A stretch of DNA of 64,000 nucleotides from Lysinibacillus sp. 2017 (GCF_003073375.1 NZ_CP029002.1:420001-484000); one strand, 5' to 3'; shown: positions 17,553-27,400, numbered from the stretch's first letter. Notes: generated by a model not told the origin, from the sequence alone. Made by a program: numbers and translations.

Positions 17553-18569
17553 ATGAAACGTAAATTAATGAAGCTATCATTCTTATTATTCGGGCTTTTA
17601 TTATTATTAACAGCTTGTGGTGGCGAAGATGATGCAACATCTTCTAGCGCATCAACGAATAGTGACGGGGGAGAAGCAACTCAAACAGAAGAAACGAAAA
17701 CGTTTAAAATTGGTACAACACAAATTATGGAGCACCCATCATTAGATTCAGCAAAAGAAGGCTTTAAAAAGGCAATTGAAGATGCGGGTATTAAAGCAGA
17801 GTACGTAGATAACTCTGCAAATGGTGATAATAGTGCAAACATGACAATTGCACAACAATTAGTAAGTAAAAACGTAGATTTAATTTTTGCCAATTCAACA
17901 CCATCAGCACAAGCTGCTAAAGGTACGACAACTGATATTCCAGTCATCTTTACATCCGTAACAGATGCGGTCGGTGCAGAGTTAATCGATTCTATGGCGT
18001 CACCAGGTGGAAACGTAACAGGAACGATAGATTTACATCCAGAAACAATGCCAAAAACAATGGCGTTCTTAAAAGAATTAGGTGCTAAAAATGTAGGGAT
18101 GGTTTATAACGCAGGAGAGCAAAACTCAGTAGCTCAAGTTTCAACTGCAAAAGAATTAGCAGCAAAAGAAGGAATTACAATTGTGGAAGCTTCGGCATCA
18201 ACATCAGCTGAAGTAAAGCAAGCTACAGAATCGTTATTAGGTAAAGTAGATGCATTTTACATCATTACAGATAACACAGTTGTCACAGCGTTAGAATCAG
18301 TAATCGATGTGGCAAATGCAAACAAGTTACCATTAATCGTTGGGGAAATAGACTCTGTAGAACGTGGCGGTTTGGCAGCTTACGGCTTCGATTACTATGA
18401 TATCGGCTATGAAGCAGGTCAAATGGCAGCGCAGATTTTAATAGAAGGAAAATCACCTTCAGAAATTCCAGCTGCTTTCCCAGCAAACTTAAAATTAGTC
18501 ATTAATAAAGCAGTTGCAGAAAACTTAGGTATAGAAATTAAATCTGAGTGGGGCGCAGAAGTACAATAA
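17553..18569 (+). CDS. ABC transporter substrate-binding lipoprotein (ABC_sub_bind/TrpX type)
   Basis: A 338-residue exported lipoprotein. The signal peptide ends in lipobox LLTAC with the acylated Cys at residue 22, followed by a Ser/Thr/Glu-rich linker to about residue 48. The mature part has the periplasmic-binding fold of the ABC_sub_bind family, with FKIGTTQIMEHPSLD at its start and PVIFTSVTDAVGAELI in the middle. Some members (TrpX of streptococci) serve aromatic amino acid uptake. Here the substrate is inferred only from family and from the nearby trp operon. It is the first gene of a three-gene operon. Confidence 0.85.
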   Translation: MKRKLMKLSFLLFGLLLLLTACGGEDDATSSSASTNSDGGEATQTEETKTFKIGTTQIMEHPSLDSAKEGFKKAIEDAGIKAEYVDNSANGDNSANMTIAQQLVSKNVDLIFANSTPSAQAAKGTTTDIPVIFTSVTDAVGAELIDSMASPGGNVTGTIDLHPETMPKTMAFLKELGAKNVGMVYNAGEQNSVAQVSTAKELAAKEGITIVEASASTSAEVKQATESLLGKVDAFYIITDNTVVTALESVIDVANANKLPLIVGEIDSVERGGLAAYGFDYYDIGYEAGQMAAQILIEGKSPSEIPAAFPANLKLVINKAVAENLGIEIKSEWGAEVQ

Positions 18570-18623
18570 TTTGTTCATTCTATGCCAAAGCATAATGGAT
18601 AAAAGTTTAGGAGATGGTTCAAG

Positions 18624-19667
18624 ATGTTTACAGCTTTGTTTGGTTCGGTAGAGCAAGGAATCATCTATGCAATTATGGCGCTCGGGGTGTATTTAACATT
18701 CCGAGTGTTAGATTTTCCGGATTTAACCGTTGATGGCAGCTTTGTAACGGGTGCAGCAACAGCAGCGACAATGATCGTGCTCGGCTATAACCCAATACTA
18801 GCGACATTGGTAGCAACAGTTGCTGGATTTATTGCTGGATGTATGACAGGCATTTTACACACAAAAGGGAAAATTAATCCGCTACTTTCGGGGATTTTAA
18901 TGATGATTGCACTTTATTCCATCAACCTTCGTATTATGGGGATTACTTCTGATACAGGTGTAACACGTCCCAATATTCCATTATTAAATACAGATACGGT
19001 GTTCTCTATGTTCGGTAGCTTCTGGTCAAATCTTGGCATTGACAGTGTATTTTCAAATGTCTTAACAGCAATGGGTCTAAAATCGGTTCCATCAACATGG
19101 GGCATTTTAATTTTGATGTTAATCGTTACATTTATTATTAAATTAATCGTGGACTGGTTCTTGAAAACAGAAGTGGGTCTAGCGATTCGTGCAACAGGGG
19201 ACAATAAACGCATGATTCGTAGTTTCTCAGCGAATACAGATTCACTTATTATTTTAGGACTTGGTATTTCAAATGCAATGGTGGCATTAGCGGGTGCGTT
19301 AATCGCACAATACACAAAATTCGCAGATGTGGGTCTTGGTATTGGGATGATCGTTGTTGGATTAGCTTCGGTTATTATCGGGGAGGCCATTTTCGGTACA
19401 AAATCAATCGTGCGTACAACATTTGCCGTTGTCGCAGGTGCGATTGTTTACCGTTTAATCTACGCATTAGCACTGCGCGTAGGCTGGTTAGATACAGGGG
19501 ATATGAAGCTCATTACAGCCATTATCGTCATTTTAGCATTAGTCATTCCACAATTATTAAACAAGCAAAAAGAAAGAAAGCGTAAAGCAAAGCGTTTAGA
19601 AGAACGACGTACAGCACAACAAATGAAACAACTTGAAATCGAGCAGGGAGGGAAGAGCCTTGCTTAA
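18624..19667 (+). CDS. ABC transporter permease (branched-chain/TrpY type)
   Basis: A 347-residue membrane protein with about nine hydrophobic segments. The N-terminal block VEQGIIYAIMALGVYLTFRVLDFPDLTVDG, read in pieces, is typical of permeases paired with ABC_sub_bind proteins. The last 40 residues form a highly charged Lys/Arg/Glu tail on the cytoplasmic side. RBS AGGAGATGG lies before ATG 18624. Its end overlaps the start of the ATPase gene. Confidence 0.86.
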   Translation: MFTALFGSVEQGIIYAIMALGVYLTFRVLDFPDLTVDGSFVTGAATAATMIVLGYNPILATLVATVAGFIAGCMTGILHTKGKINPLLSGILMMIALYSINLRIMGITSDTGVTRPNIPLLNTDTVFSMFGSFWSNLGIDSVFSNVLTAMGLKSVPSTWGILILMLIVTFIIKLIVDWFLKTEVGLAIRATGDNKRMIRSFSANTDSLIILGLGISNAMVALAGALIAQYTKFADVGLGIGMIVVGLASVIIGEAIFGTKSIVRTTFAVVAGAIVYRLIYALALRVGWLDTGDMKLITAIIVILALVIPQLLNKQKERKRKAKRLEERRTAQQMKQLEIEQGGKSLA

Positions 19668-20454
19668 ATTAGATGGTATTAACAAAGTATTTAATGAGGG
19701 AACCCCCGATGAAAAAATCGCGCTAGACACTATTAATTTGCATTTGGCACCGGGAGATTTCGTTACCATTATCGGAAGTAATGGTGCAGGAAAATCGACG
19801 ATGATGAATATGATTTCAGGTGCTTTAACACCAGATTTCGGAGTGATTTCAATTGCGGGTAATGATTTAACACGATTACCAGAGCATAAGCGTGCAGTTC
19901 ATATCGGCCGTGTATTCCAGGATCCCATGGCTGGTACTGCACCGTCAATGACGATTGAAGAAAATTTAGCGATTGCTTATTCGCGTAATGCGAAGCGTGC
20001 TTTACGTTTTGGTGTCGATAAAAAGCGTCGAGAATTTTTCAAAACATCCCTTGAAAAGCTTCACTTAAATTTAGAAAATCGCTTATCAGCAAAAGTAGGG
20101 CTGTTATCAGGTGGAGAACGTCAGGCACTTAGTTTACTAATGGCAACATTCACAAAGCCGTCCATTTTATTATTAGATGAACATACAGCAGCACTTGATC
20201 CATCACGTGCTGAGCTGATTACAAAATTAACAAAAGAGCTTGTCGAAGAAAGTAAGTTAACAACTTTAATGGTTACGCATAATATGCAGCAAGCCCTAGA
20301 CTTAGGTAATCGCCTTATTATGATGGATAAAGGACAGATCATTTTAGAAGTGACCGAAGATCGTAAACCAGACTTGACCATTCCGGATTTAATGGCCGAG
20401 TTTGAACGTATTCGCGGCGAAAAAATGAACTCAGACCGTGCGTTACTAGGATGA
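19660..20454 (+). CDS. ABC transporter ATP-binding protein (TrpZ type)
   Basis: A 264-residue ATPase. Walker A GSNGAGKST, ABC signature LSGGERQALSLLM, Walker B ILLLDEHTAALDP and the switch His in MVTHNMQQA are all present. The Walker B motif has DEHTAAL where most have DEPTxAL, as in other ATPases of this subfamily. Start TTG 19660 follows GGGAGGG by seven bases; it overlaps the permease stop, so translation is probably coupled. It energises the transporter above. Confidence 0.88.
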   Translation: MLKLDGINKVFNEGTPDEKIALDTINLHLAPGDFVTIIGSNGAGKSTMMNMISGALTPDFGVISIAGNDLTRLPEHKRAVHIGRVFQDPMAGTAPSMTIEENLAIAYSRNAKRALRFGVDKKRREFFKTSLEKLHLNLENRLSAKVGLLSGGERQALSLLMATFTKPSILLLDEHTAALDPSRAELITKLTKELVEESKLTTLMVTHNMQQALDLGNRLIMMDKGQIILEVTEDRKPDLTIPDLMAEFERIRGEKMNSDRALLG

Positions 20455-20523
20455 AAATGGAGTATCGATGATAGCGGTCCCTGCAAAATAAGAACACCAG
20501 AATAATGCTTAAAACAAAACAAT

Positions 20524-20565
20524 ACCGTAGCTTGTTGATAACAATCAATAGGCTGCGGTTTTACT
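20524..20565 (+). terminator. Terminator of the ABC operon
   Basis: ACCGTAGC pairs with GCTGCGGT (one G-U pair), with inner TTGTTGAT/ATCAATA pairing, followed by TTTTACTTTTA. Confidence 0.75.
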
Positions 20566-20569
20566 TTTA

Positions 20570-20624
20570 TGTCGTGTTCTCCAAAGCGGTCGGAACTAAA
20601 GGGAGGGCTTTAGCGCTTTTCTAA
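20570..20624. repeat. Dispersed repeat copy C (right half only)
   Basis: This matches the right half of the repeat at 35957-36136: GTCG(T/G)GTTCTCCAAAGC, then TCGG..CTAAA and CTTTAGCGCTTTTCT in the same order and spacing. It lies immediately after the ABC operon terminator. Alignment was by eye. Confidence 0.55.
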
Positions 20625-20677
20625 TATTGCGTTCTAACTTCGGATATAATACGATGAATTAAAAAAGGTGGTTCAAG

Positions 20678-23600
20678 ATGTCGTATTCGCTAGATCAGTT
20701 TTCAATAATCGAAAGCCATGATGACTGGCTCTTAGAACATAAAGTAAATGAGCATGGTAACCACGACATGTCGAAAGTTGTTAATCGGAAAAATAAAAAA
20801 AAAATCGCCCAGTTACACTATGAGCTAGAATTAGCCAATGAGTTGAATTTATCAACGATGCTACAACCGATTGCAATCGAACAAAACGATCAATACATAA
20901 AGTTAACCTATCAAAGCACGCAACAAAAATACATATCGTTAGCAGAATACATTTCTGCGTCTTTAACTACATATGACTTCTTAAAAATCGCCATCAATAT
21001 TACGAACTGCTTTATTGATTTACATCAAGCTTCTTATATTTATCGAAACGTCCATCCGAAACATTTTTTAATCGATCCACAGACATATGATATAAAACTA
21101 TACAATACCGAACATGTTTTCAAGTATTCCAATTATGCGCACTCCTTAGGAATCGAAAAAGAGCTTCCTAACCATCGACTAGATTATGTAGCACCCGAAG
21201 AAACAGGAAGAGTAACGAGCGAAATTGATTTTCAAACGGATTTATATAGTTTAGGTGTCTTATTTTTTAAAATGATTTCAAGAAGAACGCCCTATATAGG
21301 GGACTCAACCACATTATTAAATAAGATGCTAACAACGTCCCCACCAACATTTACGGAGTTAGGTATAAAAGTACCTGCGATTATTGAAAAAATTATTCAG
21401 AAGCTCTTAAGTAAAAATAAGGAAAATCGTTATCAAAGTGCAATCGGTGTGAAAGAGGATTTGGCCCTTTGTTGGTACCGTTTCACCAATAAACTTCCAC
21501 TAAGTGATTTTGAATTAGCCATGCAAGATAATATCAACCAACGAAATTTAAATGTCATTATCCCAACAAGACAGCGAATGATAAATGAATTATCCAAGCA
21601 AATCGAACAGTACCAAGAACAGCAACAAATTCATCTACTTAAAGGAAAAGACGGAGCAGGAAAAAGTTATGCGCTGTTAACGATGTATAAATCCTGTTTA
21701 GCTGAGTCAAGATTTGTACTGCAATTTGCAAAAGATACGAAGCATGCAAAAACGAAAATTCCTGTATTTTTATTAGCCTACCGTCAACAATTTATGCGTT
21801 TCATAGAGGTAAATGAACAAACAAGGCATAATTGGAAGCAAAGGCTTTTGTCGCTCAACTTAACGTTTCCAAAATTAGTGCTCACATATTTTCCTGAATT
21901 AGAACCTTATAAAGATGAGTTGAATATAACAGAGCAGCAAGAGGTCATTGAACAAGATCAATTATTTATGATATTTTCTCAGATCATCGAAGTATTTCAT
22001 ACACAAGCCTTGCCAGCAGTCATTATTGTAGATGATTGGCTGAAATTAGATTTAGACTCTCAAAAGTTTATTGAATTTTTAATAAAAAAACAACGACCGT
22101 ATATTTTCCTGTTTGCCGAGCAACAAACGAATGATATTACGCACTGGCTACAACAAAATAATCGACCGTTTATTGAACATCAAATTTTATTTATTTCAAA
22201 AGAAGAAGTAATGGAATGGATAGCGTATTCTTTTAAAAGTAATGAAGAGGCACTTCGCCAATTAGCAGAATTTTTATTTGATATTACACAAGGGAATCCA
22301 TTATTTATTCAAGAATTATTTTTAGTAGTTTGTGAGCAGCAAGTGCTGAAATACGATCATCACAGCCATGAATGGCAATTTGATATACACGCAAGTCAAC
22401 TGAAGGGAAATATCGCAACTTTCCATGAATTTATCGCGCGCGGTATCGAAAAGTTATCACAGCAAGAAGTGATTGTGTTGAAGTATGCAGCGTGCATCGG
22501 AATGCAATTCGATCTCGAAACGTTATTAAACATTGTTCCATTTCATAAGGAAAAGACTTTACAGATTTTCACTGAATTATTAAGAAATCGATTTTTTATA
22601 GCGAGACATGAACAAGTAGCATTATTTCGAACGTATATGGATTTTAATATGCTTGGAGAGATCAAAATTCCAGTGGTCTTCTTATGTGAAGATTTACTTG
22701 AAACAACATTAAAATTAGTGACAGCAGAAGAACTAGGTACAATACATTATGCGATTTCTTCCTATTTTTTTAGTGAAAAAGAGCAAATCGATGTTGAAAA
22801 ACGCTTACTTGTTCACCATTTGCGTTTTTGTCAGGAGTTATTAACAAAACAAGAGCTTGATAATTTTCTGAGATTGAACTTCGAATTGGGCAATAAAGCG
22901 TTGAAAAGTGGCATGTTCCGTGAAAGTTTGAGTTTTTCACAAGTGGCATACGATGTATTAACACCAGCGCACTGGAAAAATGACTATCAGTTAACATTAG
23001 AAGTTTATGTGATGCATGCCAATGCCCTGTACTTAAATGGTCATAAACAGGCGAATGAAATATTTGAAGCCGCATTAAAGCATTGTGAAAAAACATATGA
23101 TCGCCTATTTGTTTACAATGAAAAAAGCCTATTTTATATGATGGGACAAGCCGACGATAGCTTCCAGATGAATTTAATAGAAATTTTACAAATGGCTGAT
23201 GAGGCGTTAAAGCCGATGAACATCTCGATACGAACAAATATGTCTACGATTCAGGTCGCTAAAGAATACCTGTTATTAAAAAGCATGCTAAATAAATATC
23301 CAGCTTATCAACTGCTGAATTTGCCGAAAACAAAAAATAAGACGATGAAATTAGTATTAAGCTTATTAATGAATATTTCAGGTGCAGCATTGATCGTAGA
23401 TGAGAAACTATATGCGTGGATTAATATGAAGGCGATTCGTTTAATTATTAAATACGGAGAGGTCGAATTTGCCTCGGTGTTTTACGGAAACTTTGCGAAT
23501 ATTTTAGTGACAGGATTCAAAGATTTAAAGCAAGCGCACCGTTTTGGATTGCTCTCTGTAAAACATGTAGATAAATACGATAATCCCTTTTATAAAAGTA

Positions 23601-25798
23601 ATGTGTATATGAATTACGGAATTACGATTAGCTATTTAAAAAAATCGTATGATACGTCTATTTATTATTTAGCACAAACCCAAAAATACCATTTAAATAA
23701 TTCCTTACATCATTTATTTAATGCGATGGCCAGTGCTTATACACTTAACTTCATGCTTGTTCAAGGCGCGAAGTTAACGATGATTAAGGAAGAATATAAC
23801 GACCAAAAAATTTACTTAGAAGCAACGAATAATCGATTGTCTCAAGTATATGCAAATGAAATCGTCCATTGGATACACATACTACAAGATCCAAATGTGA
23901 AAATTGATTGGGAATTTCCAGTAGAGACGAAAATACGAGCTTCCTTTTGGGAAAGTCATTTAGTTTTACGCTTGCAAATGAGTTATTTATTACATGATAA
24001 ACAGCAGGCGGAAGCCCTATTACAAGAAATTCAGGCTATTTTAAATGACTCCATTTTAACGGCAAATCGACCACAATATTACTATTACCGAGCGTTGTGG
24101 AATTTTAGACAGTTAGAAGAAGACTTACCAAAGAAAATGGTAGTAAGTTTGATGAAGGATATTAAAAATTGTATGAAGGAAGTAAAAAAGTATGTTCAGC
24201 ACAATCCGCAAAATTTCGAACATATGTTGATGCTACTAAAGGCACAATACTACCGATTTACAAATCAAATTACGAAAGCCGTACTTCATTTTGATCGTGC
24301 CGTTCAGTTGGCCAAATTAGCTAATAATAATTGTGATAAAGCAATTGCCCTATTAAGCGCAGCGCTGTTTTATGAATCTCAACATGAATCCCAAAAAGCG
24401 AAAGACTATATGCAACGAGCGATTCAAACGTTGTATGCTTGGCAAGCACCCCGAGTCGTCCAAGTATGGGATGAGCATTATTATTATTTAAGAAAAAGAG
24501 TATTAGTCTTTGATCAACCTTCCGAAAATCAAGGGTTTGATATTCAACCGATTGTTAATATGTATCAAACGATCGCAAGTGAGAGCGAAGTAAAGGAATT
24601 ATTAAAAAACAGTTTGTTAGAAATCATGAAGCATTTAGATGCGGAGTCCATTTATTTATTTACCGTAAAGATGGATACGCCTAAGGTAGTAGCCTACGCA
24701 AATAGCGTGAAAGAGGAGTATATCTATTACGAAAATGCACAGGATGATATCGTTCCTTCTTTTATGTCAGAAATTTTGCAGGAAGTCATTACATCAAAGA
24801 AAATGGCTTTTAATAATGAGGTAATGGCAAAAGGAAAGTCAGTCATTTGTTTACCAATATTTATGAATGGCCATTTAAAGGCATTAATCTACTGCTCAAA
24901 TGATACGATTGCATCGATATTTACAAAAACAAAAATTGATTTAGTAACGATTTTGGCTACACAAATGTTGATGGCTAAAGAGAATATTGAAAGCAAAAAT
25001 ATTTTAGAACAAGAGGTAAAGGAAAGAACACTTGAACTGGTACAAGTTAATAATCAGTTGCAACAAATGAATGATCGCTTAAAGCAAAATGAAGAAGAAC
25101 GAAAATATTTCATTCAGCATATCTCGCATGATTTACGTTCGCCGCTTACATCTGTATTAGGTTATGTTGAGGCGCTTTCAGATGGTTTAGTTAAGACGGA
25201 AGAGCAACAAAAGCAATATTTAGCTCGAAGTAAAAGTCGATTACTCTCTTTAAATCATTTGATTCAAGACTTATTTGATATTGCTTTGTTAGAAGGCGGA
25301 CGTATCGAATATAAAAAAGAAGAATTATCGGCTAAACAATTATTTGCATTACTTGATGATTCCATCCAAAATGGACTTGAAGAAAAATCCGTTCACTATG
25401 TCAGAAGCTTTAGAGGGGAAAATGGAAGGCTTGTTGTTGATATAGAAAGAATTACGCAAGTCATCGATAATTTAACGAGTAATATTCGAAAATATGCAAA
25501 TGAAGGAACGGTTCACTTTTCGATTAATAGTACAGATCAATTCATCGAAATTTCGTTAAGTGATGAAGGGCAAGGAATACCAGAAAAGGACCTTCCATTT
25601 ATATTTGATATGCATTTCTCTGCTTCCAATAATCATCGTAAAGAATCTCATGGAATAGGGCTCGCAATTTGCAAACAAATTATTGAACATCACGGGGGTA
25701 GCCTTCGTGTGAGCAGTGATGGACAAAAAGGAACAACGATGACCATTAGACTGCCTGTTTTAAAAGAAAGTCCATCTGCTATTCTAAATATGGAATGA
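20678..25798 (+). CDS. Giant signalling protein: pseudokinase, STAND/AAA ATPase, helical repeats, GAF, histidine kinase
   Basis: A 1706-residue cytosolic protein. Residues 1-275 have a Ser/Thr kinase fold whose catalytic residues are lost: the HRD position reads Y122-R-N124 and the DFG position N143-T-E, with no glycine loop. Residues about 290-600 form an ATPase with Walker A GKDGAGKS (K329) and Walker B AVIIVDD. Residues about 620-1230 are helical, TPR-like. Residues about 1240-1410 resemble a GAF domain, followed by a coiled coil. The histidine kinase has H1484 in ISHDLRSPLTS, an N box NLTSNIRKYA, G1 DEGQGIP and G2 SHGIGLAI. The protein-kinase/ATPase/histidine-kinase architecture is known in bacteria. 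No response regulator is adjacent. RBS AAAAAAGGTGG precedes ATG 20678. Input and output are unknown. Confidence 0.85.
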   Translation: MSYSLDQFSIIESHDDWLLEHKVNEHGNHDMSKVVNRKNKKKIAQLHYELELANELNLSTMLQPIAIEQNDQYIKLTYQSTQQKYISLAEYISASLTTYDFLKIAINITNCFIDLHQASYIYRNVHPKHFLIDPQTYDIKLYNTEHVFKYSNYAHSLGIEKELPNHRLDYVAPEETGRVTSEIDFQTDLYSLGVLFFKMISRRTPYIGDSTTLLNKMLTTSPPTFTELGIKVPAIIEKIIQKLLSKNKENRYQSAIGVKEDLALCWYRFTNKLPLSDFELAMQDNINQRNLNVIIPTRQRMINELSKQIEQYQEQQQIHLLKGKDGAGKSYALLTMYKSCLAESRFVLQFAKDTKHAKTKIPVFLLAYRQQFMRFIEVNEQTRHNWKQRLLSLNLTFPKLVLTYFPELEPYKDELNITEQQEVIEQDQLFMIFSQIIEVFHTQALPAVIIVDDWLKLDLDSQKFIEFLIKKQRPYIFLFAEQQTNDITHWLQQNNRPFIEHQILFISKEEVMEWIAYSFKSNEEALRQLAEFLFDITQGNPLFIQELFLVVCEQQVLKYDHHSHEWQFDIHASQLKGNIATFHEFIARGIEKLSQQEVIVLKYAACIGMQFDLETLLNIVPFHKEKTLQIFTELLRNRFFIARHEQVALFRTYMDFNMLGEIKIPVVFLCEDLLETTLKLVTAEELGTIHYAISSYFFSEKEQIDVEKRLLVHHLRFCQELLTKQELDNFLRLNFELGNKALKSGMFRESLSFSQVAYDVLTPAHWKNDYQLTLEVYVMHANALYLNGHKQANEIFEAALKHCEKTYDRLFVYNEKSLFYMMGQADDSFQMNLIEILQMADEALKPMNISIRTNMSTIQVAKEYLLLKSMLNKYPAYQLLNLPKTKNKTMKLVLSLLMNISGAALIVDEKLYAWINMKAIRLIIKYGEVEFASVFYGNFANILVTGFKDLKQAHRFGLLSVKHVDKYDNPFYKSNVYMNYGITISYLKKSYDTSIYYLAQTQKYHLNNSLHHLFNAMASAYTLNFMLVQGAKLTMIKEEYNDQKIYLEATNNRLSQVYANEIVHWIHILQDPNVKIDWEFPVETKIRASFWESHLVLRLQMSYLLHDKQQAEALLQEIQAILNDSILTANRPQYYYYRALWNFRQLEEDLPKKMVVSLMKDIKNCMKEVKKYVQHNPQNFEHMLMLLKAQYYRFTNQITKAVLHFDRAVQLAKLANNNCDKAIALLSAALFYESQHESQKAKDYMQRAIQTLYAWQAPRVVQVWDEHYYYLRKRVLVFDQPSENQGFDIQPIVNMYQTIASESEVKELLKNSLLEIMKHLDAESIYLFTVKMDTPKVVAYANSVKEEYIYYENAQDDIVPSFMSEILQEVITSKKMAFNNEVMAKGKSVICLPIFMNGHLKALIYCSNDTIASIFTKTKIDLVTILATQMLMAKENIESKNILEQEVKERTLELVQVNNQLQQMNDRLKQNEEERKYFIQHISHDLRSPLTSVLGYVEALSDGLVKTEEQQKQYLARSKSRLLSLNHLIQDLFDIALLEGGRIEYKKEELSAKQLFALLDDSIQNGLEEKSVHYVRSFRGENGRLVVDIERITQVIDNLTSNIRKYANEGTVHFSINSTDQFIEISLSDEGQGIPEKDLPFIFDMHFSASNNHRKESHGIGLAICKQIIEHHGGSLRVSSDGQKGTTMTIRLPVLKESPSAILNME

Positions 25799-25827
25799 GA
25801 AAATGGAGTAGATAAAAATTAAAAACC

Positions 25828-25868
25828 AAGGAGATATTCGGGAAGTAATTTCAGGATATCTCCTTTTT
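25828..25868 (+). terminator. Terminator of the giant kinase gene
   Basis: AAGGAGATAT and ATATCTCCTT pair around an 18-base loop and are followed by TTTGT. Confidence 0.75.
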
Positions 25869-25889
25869 GTACTGCAAAACTGGGAAACC

Positions 25890-25937
25890 ACAAAAAAAGG
25901 ACTCAACCCCTCTAGTAGGAAGGGCTTAAGTCCTTTA
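25890..25937 (-). terminator. Terminator of ilvA
   Basis: On the minus strand AAAGGACTTAAGCCC pairs with GGGGTTGAGTCCTTT and is followed by TTTTGTGG. Confidence 0.8.
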
Positions 25938-25948
25938 AAAGCTATGGT

Positions 25949-27211
25949 TTACACCAACAACGCGAACAAAGTGCTATCGTTATTGACCTCTTTATATTCA
26001 AAACCATTTGCCCGCATGCGTTCTAACAAGCCAACATGATCAGTTGGGTCGCTAATTTCAATACCAACGAGGGCGGGACCGCTTTCTTTGTTGTTTTTCT
26101 TTGTATATTCAAATGTTGTAATATCATCATTTGGTCCAAGTACTTCAGTTAAAAATTGGCGAAGTGCGCCTGAACGCTGTGGGAAACTAACGATGAAGTA
26201 ATGTAATAACCCCTCATAAATAAGAGAACGCTCTTTAATCTCCTGCATGCGTCCAATATCGTTATTACCACCAGAGATAATGACAACAACGGATTTCCCA
26301 CGAATTTGCTCAGCATATAAATCAAGTGCTGCTACAGGTAACGCCCCAGCAGGCTCCGCAATAATTGCATGCTTATTATATAAATCTAAAATCGTCGTAC
26401 AAACTTTCCCTTCTGGTACAGTTAGAATATCGTCTAAATAGGTTTTACATACTTGATACGTATCATTTCCAACACATTTTACAGCTGCACCATCCACGAA
26501 TTTATCAATCCATTCAAGTGCGACTGGGCCTTCTTTTTCAAAAGCGGCTTTCATACTGGATGCCCCAGCAGGCTCAACACCGATCACTTTACTAGTTGGC
26601 GACAAATTCTTAATGTAGGCAGAAACACCAGACATTAACCCACCACCACCAATGCTACCAAACACAAAATCAATCGGTTCTTCAATATCATTCATGATTT
26701 CAACAGCAACCGTCCCTTGACCAGCCATTACGTCATAATCATCGAATGGGTGAATGAAGAGGCGATTTTCTTCTTCACAATAAGCTATTGCACTTTTTGC
26801 AGAATCATCAAATGTATCACCCGCTAACCGGATCTCCACAAATTCACGTCCAAACATGCGCACTTGGTCAATTTTTTGTTTTGGTGTTGTTTTTGGCATG
26901 AAGATAGTCGCTTGAATTTCTAACTTGGCGCATGCGTAAGCCACACCTTGTGCATGGTTACCAGCACTCGCACAAACAATTCCTGAAAGACGTGCCTGTT
27001 CTTCAATCTTTTTAATTTTATAGTAAGCCCCGCGTAACTTAAATGATCGAACATGCTGTAAGTCCTCACGCTTAAAATAAATTTTTGCCTCGTACTTTTC
27101 GGATAAATAATCATTTAATTGTAGCGGTGTGTGTACGACGACATCTTTTAAAAAGTGATGTGCGATTAATACGTTTTCCACTGCTATCGTTTTCGTTTGT
27201 GTAAGTTCCAT
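25949..27211 (-). CDS. ilvA: Threonine dehydratase, biosynthetic
   Basis: A 420-residue fold-type II PLP enzyme that deaminates threonine to 2-oxobutyrate for isoleucine synthesis. The PLP lysine is K58 in RSFKLRGAYYK, the phosphate loop is SIGGGGLMSG, and SAGNHAQGVAYAC follows near residue 80. The last 90 residues form one ACT-like regulatory domain, as in the short Bacillus IlvA, not the double domain of the enterobacterial enzyme. A CodY-like sequence lies about 70 bases upstream of the start. The gene stands alone, away from ilv-leu genes. With tdh and kbl it makes a second threonine-consuming route in this window. Confidence 0.93.
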   Translation of the reverse strand: MELTQTKTIAVENVLIAHHFLKDVVVHTPLQLNDYLSEKYEAKIYFKREDLQHVRSFKLRGAYYKIKKIEEQARLSGIVCASAGNHAQGVAYACAKLEIQATIFMPKTTPKQKIDQVRMFGREFVEIRLAGDTFDDSAKSAIAYCEEENRLFIHPFDDYDVMAGQGTVAVEIMNDIEEPIDFVFGSIGGGGLMSGVSAYIKNLSPTSKVIGVEPAGASSMKAAFEKEGPVALEWIDKFVDGAAVKCVGNDTYQVCKTYLDDILTVPEGKVCTTILDLYNKHAIIAEPAGALPVAALDLYAEQIRGKSVVVIISGGNNDIGRMQEIKERSLIYEGLLHYFIVSFPQRSGALRQFLTEVLGPNDDITTFEYTKKNNKESGPALVGIEISDPTDHVGLLERMRANGFEYKEVNNDSTLFALLV

Positions 27212-27281
27212 CTCTATGTAACCTCCGTCATCTGTGTAAAAGATTGTATTATTTTATCACGAAACGAACCTTCAATGTTTA

Positions 27282-27296
27282 AAAATTCAGTAAATT
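27282..27296 (-). promoter_or_regulatory. Possible CodY box upstream of ilvA
   Basis: AAAATTCAGTAAATT matches the palindromic CodY consensus AATTTTCWGAAAATT at 12 of 15 positions. CodY control of ilv genes is known in Bacillales; this site is a sequence match only. Confidence 0.35.
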
Positions 27297-27352
27297 TAGA
27301 AATTTTGCAGAAACTTCCTAATGAAAGCGGTTTATAGTTGGATTTAAGAAAT

Positions 27353-27392
27353 AAAAAAACGCACGAACATGATTAAAAACATGTCGTGCGTT
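27353..27392 (-). terminator. Terminator of the YjiH-type gene
   Basis: AACGCACGAACATG and CATGTCGTGCGTT form a stem, followed on the minus strand by seven T residues. Confidence 0.85.
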
Positions 27393-27400
27393 ACGTTTAA

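Noticed and set aside
22770-23237. 155-codon minus-strand frame inside the giant kinase gene
   Set aside because: It is antisense to a well-supported domain-rich gene, has no ribosome site and no recognisable domain.
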